6,185 bases of DNA. It comes from Burkholderiales bacterium (GTDB taxonomy: Bacteria; Pseudomonadota; Gammaproteobacteria; Burkholderiales; Casimicrobiaceae). Positions 1-5,185 of the stretch are shown here, in pieces. The translations under genes and the position numbers were made by a program. Positions within the stretch are counted from its first letter, which is position 1; each line of letters opens with the position of its first letter. The notes beneath the pieces were generated by a model that saw only the letters and a list, made by a program, of their open reading frames with translations, made no database searches and was not told the origin of the DNA. Location: NCBI GenBank assembly GCA_025935435.1, contig JAICVH010000157.1, positions 1 through 6,185 on the forward strand, written 5' to 3'.

Positions 1-726
1 ATCGAGCGTCAGTTGCGGGACAAGCAGACGCGACTCGATCGCAGCCTTCGCCTCGCCGCTGCGAGCGAACTCGCGTCGGCACTCGCGCACGAGCTGAACC
101 AGCCGCTGTCGGCAATCACGGCGTACGTGCGAGCGTGTGAAATGATGCTCGCGACGTCGTCGGCCGATGCCGGCGAACTGCGGACGACGATGCAGAAGGT
201 TGTCACAGAGGCGAGTCGCGCCGGCAACGTCGTGCGCCGGTTACGTGATTTTTTCCGCTCCGGGACCGCGCAGCCGGAAGCAGTCGCGCCGTCGGTGCTG
301 ATCGATGAGGCCTGTGCGACGGTGCGAGAACGAGCCGACCGGCATCGGATTGCGCTTGAAACGCCGCCAGCCGATGTACCGCCCGTGGTCGTCGATCGCG
401 TCCAGATCGAGGCGGTACTCCACAATCTGCTCGCCAACGCGATCGATGCGCTGAAGGCGCGGCCCGAAGGTCGTGCGGTTCGTGTCGAGACGTCGCGCGA
501 TGGGCATGGTTTCGTGCGCATTGCAGTCCACGACAACGGACCGGGTATCGCCGAGGAAGTGCGCAACGGCCTGTTCGAGCCTTTCATGACGACGAAGCCG
601 CGCGGCACCGGCCTGGGGCTCGCGATCAGCCGCTCGATCATCGATGCACACGGCGGACGGTTGTGGCACGAACCGCGCATGCCTGGCAGCGCGTTCTGTT
701 TTACGATCCCGGAGGCGCGTGCGTGA
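1..726 (+). CDS. Sensor histidine kinase, FixL/DctB-like, C-terminal part (5' end outside the window)
   Basis: The reading frame is open from base 1, so the gene starts upstream and only its last 241 residues are visible. These form the transmitter of a two-component kinase, which autophosphorylates on His and passes the phosphate to the response regulator that follows. The H-box ALAHELNQPLSAI puts the phospho-acceptor His at visible residue 30 (bases 88-90). The ATPase domain then shows the N-box (N142 and N146 in HNLLANAIDAL), the G1 box DNGPGI (178-183), the F-box LFEPF (191-195) and the G2 box GTGLGL (202-207). The H-box sequence is typical of the HPK4 group that includes FixL and DctB. 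A TTG at base 13 could be taken as a start, but it would leave only about 25 residues before the phospho-His and no sensor, so I reject it. What the kinase senses cannot be read here, because the input domain is missing. The stop overlaps the start of the regulator gene, a sign of translational coupling. Confidence 0.95.
   Translation: MERQLRDKQTRLDRSLRLAAASELASALAHELNQPLSAITAYVRACEMMLATSSADAGELRTTMQKVVTEASRAGNVVRRLRDFFRSGTAQPEAVAPSVLIDEACATVRERADRHRIALETPPADVPPVVVDRVQIEAVLHNLLANAIDALKARPEGRAVRVETSRDGHGFVRIAVHDNGPGIAEEVRNGLFEPFMTTKPRGTGLGLAISRSIIDAHGGRLWHEPRMPGSAFCFTIPEARA
711..715 (+). promoter_or_regulatory. Ribosome binding site GGAGG of the response regulator
   Basis: A full GGAGG lies inside the end of the kinase gene, 7 bases before GTG at 723. 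It decides the start of the regulator in favour of this GTG over the in-frame TTG at 663, which would add 20 residues with no counterpart in receiver domains. Confidence 0.75.
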
Positions 727-1349
727 CGGGCGCGACGCATACGCCGCTCGTTGCCGTCGTCGACGACGATGACGCGGTGCGCGATTCGCTCGCGCTGCTA
801 CTACGCATGCATGACTGCCTCACCCGCGAGTTCGCCTCCGGCGAAGCGTTTCTCGCGTGGGCGGGTACCGAACCGGTCGATTGTGTGCTGCTTGATCTCA
901 AGCTCGGCGGCATGTCGGGACTGGATGTCCAGGCAGCGCTTGCAGAACGCGGCCTCGCATGGCCGATCGTCATGCTGACCGCACACGGCGATGTCGCGAC
1001 GACCCGCGCAGCATTGAAGGGCGGTGCGTTCGACTTCATTGAAAAGCCGTTCGACGACGCGGTGCTGCTGGGGACGATTCGCGCGGCAACCGACACCAGC
1101 GCCGCGCGGCGCGCGAAGACGGAACGCGAGGCGCGATTCGCACGCGATCTCGAGCGACTGACCGCGCGCGAACGCCAGGTGCTCGAGCATGTCCTCGCGA
1201 GCCGGCACAATCGGGAAATCGCAGCACTCCTCGCGATCAGCCCCCGCACCGTCGAGGTGTACAAGGCGCGCATCATGGACAAGCTGCGCGTCGATCGACT
1301 GCCGGACCTCATCCGGCTCGCGCTTGAAATGGGCGTCGGCCACGAGTGA
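723..1349 (+). CDS. FixJ-family response regulator, receiver plus LuxR-type helix-turn-helix
   Basis: This is a 208-residue DNA-binding regulator, a usual size for FixJ/NarL-type proteins, and the likely partner of the kinase just upstream. The receiver domain covers about residues 8-122. It has the acidic cluster DDDD (14-17), phospho-acceptor D58 in VLLDLKLGGMSG, switch residue T86 in MLTAHGD and invariant K108 in EKPF. After a charged linker (about 124-144), a LuxR/GerE helix-turn-helix runs from about 145 to 202, with LTARERQVL and the recognition helix SPRTVEVYKARI (173-184). The family binds DNA as a dimer after phosphorylation. The start is GTG, sharing GTGA with the kinase stop and preceded by GGAGG. 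Likely targets are the kinase operon itself or the Usp-like/antiporter pair downstream, but this is inferred from position only. The FixJ family resemblance is clear; the actual regulon is unknown. Confidence 0.95.
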   Translation: MTGATHTPLVAVVDDDDAVRDSLALLLRMHDCLTREFASGEAFLAWAGTEPVDCVLLDLKLGGMSGLDVQAALAERGLAWPIVMLTAHGDVATTRAALKGGAFDFIEKPFDDAVLLGTIRAATDTSAARRAKTEREARFARDLERLTARERQVLEHVLASRHNREIAALLAISPRTVEVYKARIMDKLRVDRLPDLIRLALEMGVGHE

Positions 1350-1427
1350 CGCGCCGGGCGTACGCGTTTCCCTTACGCCGATCCCGACTTACGCGCGCAG
1401 CCGGGCCTTCGTAATCTTCAGACAGAA

Positions 1428-1452
1428 CGCGGACGCGCGCCTTGCGTCCGCG
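1428..1452 (+). repeat. Perfect inverted repeat, 9-bp stem and 7-nt loop, in the Usp-like leader
   Basis: CGCGGACGC (1428-1436) is matched exactly by GCGTCCGCG (1444-1452), with a 7-base loop. It lies 78 bases after the regulator stop and 10 bases before the Shine-Dalgarno of the next gene. No T-run follows, so it is not a standard intrinsic terminator. It could be a weak terminator or attenuator for the two-component operon, an RNA-stabilising hairpin in the leader, or a dyad operator. The pairing is seen directly; the role is not. Confidence 0.5.
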
Positions 1453-1461
1453 ATACCCGCT

Positions 1462-1465
1462 GGAG
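1462..1465 (+). promoter_or_regulatory. Ribosome binding site GGAG of the Usp-like gene
   Basis: GGAG lies 7 bases before ATG at 1473. It supports this as the true start, because there is no other good start nearby in this frame. Confidence 0.6.
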
Positions 1466-1472
1466 CTACGCG

Positions 1473-1883
1473 ATGGCACGCGTCCTCATTCCATTTTCCA
1501 CGCTCGATGATGGCGTACGCGCCGTACGCCGCCTTCTCGAAGAGCCACGCGATTCGCGGCTCGACGTCGAACTGCTCGCGATCGTCGATCCGCTGACGTC
1601 CGGCAAGGTTGCGGTGTTCGTTTCCCGCGCACAGGCCGAGGCGCAGTCGTGCGCTGCCGCAACGCGTTGGATCGCGCAACTGCAGCAACTGCTGAGTGCG
1701 GCCGGCGTGCGCAACCAAGCCCGAGTTGCCGTCGGGCCGGTTCGCGAAACGCTGCGTAGCGCAGGTGCCCGCGCCGATTTCGATCGGGTGCTGCTCGGCA
1801 CGCGCACACGCGGGCTGCTCGGACGCGTTCGACGCCAGCTCGTTGCGCACCGGATGCACCGGCCGCTCGTCTCGGTTTCCTGA
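1473..1883 (+). CDS. UspA-like universal stress protein, small and with a degenerate nucleotide site
   Basis: This 136-residue cytoplasmic protein has the outline of a single-domain universal stress protein. The N-terminal strand MARVLIPFS is followed by a helix (about 12-24), the strand VELLAIVD (32-39), a long helix rich in Ala and Gln (about 52-76), and a C-terminal strand VLLGTR (106-111). It ends in a helix and PLVSV (131-135). ATP-binding members carry Gly-x2-Gly-x9-Gly-Ser/Thr near the end. Here the matching stretch is GTRTRGLLGRVRRQLVAH, shortened and with Arg (R118) where the Ser/Thr should follow Gly, so ATP binding is doubtful. Usp proteins commonly respond to starvation, low oxygen or envelope stress, and they are often found near FixL/FixJ-like pairs. 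The downstream antiporter starts 20 bases after its stop, suggesting one transcript and perhaps a regulatory link to the transporter. The family call rests on overall pattern and is moderately sure. Confidence 0.75.
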   Translation: MARVLIPFSTLDDGVRAVRRLLEEPRDSRLDVELLAIVDPLTSGKVAVFVSRAQAEAQSCAAATRWIAQLQQLLSAAGVRNQARVAVGPVRETLRSAGARADFDRVLLGTRTRGLLGRVRRQLVAHRMHRPLVSVS

Positions 1884-1903
1884 CGTCGTTGAGCGTGCCG
1901 TCG

Positions 1904-3313
1904 ATGGCGCGTACGGCGCTTGCACTGCTGCTGCTCGCGATCGCTCCATTCGCGCTCGCGGCCGAAACGATTGGACTTAACGGCGCGGCACTGTCGCCGC
2001 TATGGGTCGTCCCGTTTGCCGGGATCCTCCTGTCGATCGCGCTGATGCCGGTGACCGCGCCTGGTTTCTGGCATCACCATTTTGGCAAGACGACGGCGTT
2101 CTGGGCATTCGCGCTGCTGATTCCGCTTGCGCTGAATCATGGCCTCGGCGTGACGATGCACGAGGTCGTGCATACGCTGCTTGCCGAATACCTGCCGTTC
2201 ATCGTGCTGCTGTTCGCGCTGTTCACCGTTTCGGGCGGATTGCACGTGCGAGGCAATCTGCATGGCTCGGCATGGCAGAACACGCGACTGCTCGGCCTCG
2301 GGACGCTGATCGCGAGCCTGATGGGAACCACCGGTGCCGCGATGCTGCTGATCCGGCCGCTGCTGCGCGCAAACGACGATCGGCGGCATCGCGCGCACGT
2401 CGTCGTCTTCTTCATCTTTCTGGTCGCCAACATCGGCGGTGCGCTGACACCCCTTGGCGATCCGCCGCTGTTCCTCGGCTTCCTGAAGGGTGTCGATTTC
2501 TTCTGGACAACGCGCGCGATGTTTTTGCCAACGCTGACGGCTAGCGCATTGCTGCTCGCGATTTTTTTCCTCCTCGATCGCTGGCTATGGCGACTCGAAG
2601 GCCACAGGCCACGTCCGCGCGATCCGACGCCCGATGCGCCGCTCGGTGTCGACGGCAAGGTCAATTTCCTGCTGCTCGGCGGCATCGTGGCGCTGGTGCT
2701 GATGTCCGGTATCTGGAAGCCCGAGCGCGAGATCATCGTGTACGGGACCGCGATCGAATTGCAGAACCTTGCCCGCGACGCTGGCCTGCTTGTGATCGCG
2801 TGGCTGTCGCTGCGCCTGACACCGCGCCGCGTGCGCCAGGCGAACCACTTTTCGTTCGGTCCGATCATTGAAGTCGCCAAGCTTTTTGCGGGCATCTTCA
2901 TCACGATCACGCCCGCGATTGCAATGCTTCGTGCCGGCAGCGACGGCGTGATGGCGCCGCTGATCGCGGCCGTGACCGGGCCGGACGGACGCCCGCACGA
3001 CGCCGTGTATTTCTGGATGACGGGTGCGCTGTCGTCGTTTCTCGACAACGCGCCGACCTATCTGGTGTTTTTCAACCTTGCCGGCGGCGATGCCGCGACC
3101 CTCACGGGGCCTCTCGCGACGACGCTGGTCGCGATCTCGGCGGGCGCGGTATTCATGGGCGCGAACACCTATATCGGAAATGCGCCCAATTTCATGATCA
3201 AGTCGATCGCCGAATCGCGCGGCGTGCGCATGCCGAGCTTTTTTGGTTACCTCGGCTGGTCCCTCCTCGTCCTCGTCCCCATCTACGGGTTACTGACGGT
3301 CCTGTTCTTCTGA
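1904..3313 (+). CDS. nhaD: NhaD-type Na+/H+ antiporter
   Basis: This polytopic inner-membrane protein of the ion-transporter superfamily (which also holds ArsB and CitMHS) is likely to expel Na+ (or Li+) in exchange for H+, giving pH and salt tolerance. From ATG 1904 it has 469 residues, close to the length I know for NhaD proteins. The N-terminus is hydrophobic with Ala-Leu-Ala-Ala at 17-20 (FALAAE), which could be a cleaved signal or a first membrane helix. About ten or more hydrophobic segments follow. Diagnostic family motifs are GGALTPLGDPPLFLGFL (178-194), SSFLDNAPTYLVFF (377-390) and GANTYIGNAPNFMIKS (419-434). The last two hold the conserved Asp/Asn-Ala-Pro elements of the two inverted halves. 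A cytoplasmic loop rich in Arg and Pro lies near 230-250. In-frame TTG (1889) and GTG (1895) are alternative starts. ATG is preferred because the signal-like N-terminus begins there, although its Shine-Dalgarno is weak. It probably shares a transcript with the Usp-like gene. Na+ rather than another substrate is inferred from the family. Confidence 0.9.
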   Translation: MARTALALLLLAIAPFALAAETIGLNGAALSPLWVVPFAGILLSIALMPVTAPGFWHHHFGKTTAFWAFALLIPLALNHGLGVTMHEVVHTLLAEYLPFIVLLFALFTVSGGLHVRGNLHGSAWQNTRLLGLGTLIASLMGTTGAAMLLIRPLLRANDDRRHRAHVVVFFIFLVANIGGALTPLGDPPLFLGFLKGVDFFWTTRAMFLPTLTASALLLAIFFLLDRWLWRLEGHRPRPRDPTPDAPLGVDGKVNFLLLGGIVALVLMSGIWKPEREIIVYGTAIELQNLARDAGLLVIAWLSLRLTPRRVRQANHFSFGPIIEVAKLFAGIFITITPAIAMLRAGSDGVMAPLIAAVTGPDGRPHDAVYFWMTGALSSFLDNAPTYLVFFNLAGGDAATLTGPLATTLVAISAGAVFMGANTYIGNAPNFMIKSIAESRGVRMPSFFGYLGWSLLVLVPIYGLLTVLFF

Positions 3314-3315
3314 GG

Positions 3316-3359
3316 GACTGGTCTTTCGCAGTCTGCGTCTTCAGCTCACGCTGCTGAGG
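3316..3359 (+). terminator. Two weak hairpins after nhaD, possible transcript end
   Basis: GACTG/CAGTC (3316-3320 with 3329-3333) can form a 5-bp stem. The segment 3339-3345 can pair with 3353-3359, giving a 7-bp stem with one G-U pair and a 7-nt loop. Neither is followed by a T-run, so a factor-independent terminator is not well supported. Position just after the stop is the main argument. The rest of the gap, to about 3488, is GC-rich with no clear promoter or further gene. Confidence 0.2.
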
Positions 3360-3488
3360 TACGGCCAGGGTAGCGCCCGAGCGCCCGTCTCGGCGCGAGA
3401 AGACGCCGCTTCGAGCGCGGGAACGCGCGGCGCGCACGTGCATCCAATCGGCAGCCAACAACGGAATCGAATCGTGGAAGCCCTCGAA

Positions 3489-4169
3489 ATGCCGCTCGAC
3501 GCGGTCGACGACGCCGCCCTCGTACGGCAAGTGCAGCGCGGCAGCCCTGCCGCGTTCGAGGGATTGATGCGCCGCTACAACCGCCGCCTGTACCGGACGG
3601 CGCGGGCAATCCTCAAGGATGACGGCTCGGCCGAAGATGCCCTGCAGGAAGCGTATGTCGCCGCGTACCGACACCTCGGTGAATTCCGCGGTGACGCCGC
3701 GCTCGGCACGTGGCTCACGCGTATCGTCGTCAACCAGGCGTTGCAGGCGCTTCGCAAGAGCCGTCGCGAGCGCGTCGTCATCCCGTTCGACGATTCCGAC
3801 GACGGCGATCGCACGTACGACGTAGCCGACAGTGCCGCCGGAACCCCGGAGAATCTCATGCTGCGCTCCGAACTGCGGCGGCTCATCGAAAAGAAGATCG
3901 ACGAGCTGCCCGAAGGCTATCGGACGGTGTTCGTGCTTCGCGAAGTCGAGGAAATGACCGTGGAAGAAACGGCGGCGGCGCTCGACATTCCGGCTGCCAC
4001 CGTGCGCACGCGGCTGTTTCGCGCCAAGACGCGGTTGCGCGAAGCGCTGGCCGAGCAAATGGACGTTGCGACGCAGGATGTGTTCGGCTTCGACGGCGAA
4101 CGCTGCGACCGCATCGTCCGCAGCGTGCTCACGCGCATCGTTGCGCCGGGCGCGCATCCAACGGGCTGA
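3489..4169 (+). CDS. ECF-like RNA polymerase sigma factor with a C-terminal extension
   Basis: This sigma-70 family factor of group 4 size (226 residues from ATG 3489) would direct RNA polymerase to a small stress regulon. Region 2 covers about residues 10-95, with AFEGLMRRYNRRLYR (22-36), the core-binding AEDALQEAYVAAYRHL (48-63) and the -10 reading part EFRGDAALGTWLTRIVVNQ (65-83). An acidic linker (PFDDSDDGD, 99-107) replaces region 3. Region 4 covers about 128-188, with the helix-turn-helix MTVEETAAALDIPAATVRTRLF (156-177, the last part the -35 reading helix). About 35 residues follow region 4 (192-226), including FGFDGERCDRIVRSVL. This is longer than a minimal ECF factor and has a single Cys (C206). 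GTG 3474 and GTG 3438 are alternative starts. ATG 3489 has GGAAG 8 bases upstream and lies just before the start of region 2. No anti-sigma gene lies next to it. It is followed after 48 bp by two genes for exported proteins, its likely targets. Confidence 0.92.
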   Translation: MPLDAVDDAALVRQVQRGSPAAFEGLMRRYNRRLYRTARAILKDDGSAEDALQEAYVAAYRHLGEFRGDAALGTWLTRIVVNQALQALRKSRRERVVIPFDDSDDGDRTYDVADSAAGTPENLMLRSELRRLIEKKIDELPEGYRTVFVLREVEEMTVEETAAALDIPAATVRTRLFRAKTRLREALAEQMDVATQDVFGFDGERCDRIVRSVLTRIVAPGAHPTG

Positions 4170-4207
4170 AGCACGCGTAAGTACTTCGGCAGTCCCAACC
4201 TTCTCTT

Positions 4208-4212
4208 AGGAG
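4208..4212 (+). promoter_or_regulatory. Ribosome binding site AGGAG of the DUF4142 gene
   Basis: AGGAG lies 5 bases before ATG 4218. It is the strongest Shine-Dalgarno in this half of the window and fits a well-translated exported protein. Confidence 0.7.
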
Positions 4213-4217
4213 CAGCA

Positions 4218-4742
4218 ATGAAACGTATACATACGGTAGTAGCGGTCGCCCTTTGCTCGGCCGCCTTCGTGGCGTCGGCGCAGACCGCCGGCCCGAACGA
4301 TGCGCAGATTGCCGCGATCGTCGTGACCGCCAATCAGGTCGACATCGACGCCGGCAGGCTCGCGCAGGCACGCGGCAGCAACCGCGACGTCCAGGTGTTC
4401 GGCAGGCAGATGGTCAGCGACCACACGAGCGTCAACAAATCGGCGACCGACCTCGTCAAGAAGCTCAAGGTGACGCCGGAGGACAACCCCACCGCGCAGA
4501 GCCTCAAGAAGGGCGGTGACGAGAACATGGCGAAGCTGCAGACGCTGAAGGGACCCGCGTTCGACAAGGCCTACATCGAGCACGAGGTCGCGTACCACCA
4601 GGCGGTGATCGATGCGATGGACAAGACGCTGATTCCGAGCGCCAAGAACGCCGACCTGAAGGCGCTGCTCGTCAAGGTTCGGCCCGCGTTCGTCGCGCAT
4701 CTCGAGCACGCGAAGAAACTGCAGTCGTCGCTCGGCAAGTAA
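4218..4742 (+). CDS. Exported DUF4142 protein (ferritin-like helical family)
   Basis: This 174-residue protein has a clear Sec signal peptide: MKRIH, a hydrophobic core (7-19) and a likely cut after VASA (residue 21). The mature part is almost all helix. It matches the DUF4142 pattern, with DVQVFGRQMVSDHTSVNK (57-74) and FDKAYIEHEVAYHQAVIDAM (115-134), and ends with ADLKALL and AFVAHLEHAKKL (157-168). DUF4142 is placed among ferritin-like four-helix proteins. Possible metal ligands are H69, E121, H122, E123, H127, H161 and H164, but no enzymatic activity is established for the family that I know of. The mature protein is rich in Lys and has no Cys after the signal, so periplasmic location without disulfides is expected. 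It lies between the sigma factor (48 bp) and the copper protein (24 bp), most likely in one transcript. A role in oxidative or metal stress of the envelope is inference from this context. Confidence 0.9.
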   Translation: MKRIHTVVAVALCSAAFVASAQTAGPNDAQIAAIVVTANQVDIDAGRLAQARGSNRDVQVFGRQMVSDHTSVNKSATDLVKKLKVTPEDNPTAQSLKKGGDENMAKLQTLKGPAFDKAYIEHEVAYHQAVIDAMDKTLIPSAKNADLKALLVKVRPAFVAHLEHAKKLQSSLGK

Positions 4743-4766
4743 CGCGAAGCGCAAGCGCTCTGGCCG

Positions 4767-5129
4767 ATGCCTTCCGACGCGAACGACGTGACGACCGCTG
4801 ACGCACGCCGCAGGTTGTTCTGCGGCGCGCTTTGCGTCGTCGTCATGGGCGCCCTGGCGACGGGAGCCTTGGCGGCGCCCGTCGTCCACACGGTCACGAT
4901 CGAAGGCTTCGAGTTCCGCCCGCCGGTCATCGCCGTGAAAGCGGGCGATGTCGTCGAATGGCGGAACAAGGACATCCTGCCGCACACGGCGACCGCCCAG
5001 CCCGCCGGGTTCGATTCGGGCACGATCGCGACGGGCGCTTCGTTTCGCTTCACGGCGAAGACGAAGGGGCGTGTCGATTACATCTGCACGCTGCATCCGA
5101 CGATGAAGGGCACGCTCACCGTCGAGTAG
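4767..5129 (+). CDS. Exported cupredoxin, amicyanin/plastocyanin-like type-1 copper protein
   Basis: This 120-residue protein is a small periplasmic blue-copper protein that should carry single electrons. The N-terminus has ARRRLF (13-18) followed by a hydrophobic stretch (about 19-35) and ALAA before the mature domain. The twin Arg and preceding 13-residue polar stretch fit a Tat signal, so export of a folded protein is possible. The mature domain (about 38-120) shows the cupredoxin fold, with TVTIEGFEFRPPVIAVKAGD (42-61) and VVEWRNKD (62-69). All four copper ligands are visible: H73 (LPHTAT), C107, H110 and M113 in the loop CTLHPTM. The short C-x2-H-x2-M spacing is that of amicyanin. Its redox partner is not in the window. 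The start has a poor Shine-Dalgarno, but no better ATG gives the whole signal. Two Cys in the signal (19, 23) do not fit a lipobox. It is probably the last gene of the sigma factor transcript. Confidence 0.92.
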   Translation: MPSDANDVTTADARRRLFCGALCVVVMGALATGALAAPVVHTVTIEGFEFRPPVIAVKAGDVVEWRNKDILPHTATAQPAGFDSGTIATGASFRFTAKTKGRVDYICTLHPTMKGTLTVE

Positions 5130-5169
5130 CGCGGCGCGAACGTTCCGATCGCGTCGCTTTCAGAACGCG

Positions 5170-5184
5170 GCGCGCATGGCGCGC
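5170..5184 (-). repeat. Short GC hairpin at the convergent gene junction
   Basis: GCGCGC at 5170-5175 and 5179-5184 can form a 6-bp stem with a 3-nt loop. It sits directly after the stop of the minus-strand methyltransferase and 40 bases after the cupredoxin stop. No T-run follows on either strand, so a bidirectional terminator role is only possible. The rest of the 56-bp gap has nothing else I can support. Confidence 0.25.
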
Positions 5185-5185
5185 T

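Noticed and set aside
2137..3048. A 303-codon open frame on the minus strand across nhaD
   Set aside because: It runs antisense to a gene with clear NhaD motifs, its translation is rich in Ser, Arg and Pro with no family pattern, and long antisense frames are common in GC-rich DNA.
3419..3424. GGGAAC as an ECF-type -35 box before the sigma factor
   Set aside because: No matching -10 element of the expected kind is found at the right distance, so a promoter cannot be supported.
3198..4157. A 319-codon open frame on the minus strand across the sigma factor
   Set aside because: It is the mirror of the sigma factor codons and overlaps the end of nhaD. Its product shows no recognisable domain and a composition rich in Arg, Ala and His.
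4748..4759. Palindrome AGCGCAAGCGCT between DUF4142 and cupredoxin genes
   Set aside because: The loop would be only 2 bases and no T-run follows, so it is not a credible terminator. Short palindromes of G and C are expected by chance here.
4785..4840. Lipoprotein signal on the cupredoxin (Cys at 19 and 23)
   Set aside because: The residues before each Cys do not fit the lipobox, since Phe or Leu stands where Gly, Ala or Ser is needed.
4206..5096. A 296-codon open frame on the minus strand across DUF4142 and cupredoxin genes
   Set aside because: It spans two well-supported genes on the other strand and has an Arg/Asp/Leu-rich sequence typical of an antisense shadow.
5130..5174. Nine-base direct repeat CGCGGCGCG (5130-5138 and 5166-5174)
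   Set aside because: The word is made only of G and C and is likely to recur by chance in this DNA; there is no sign of a mobile element or attachment site.
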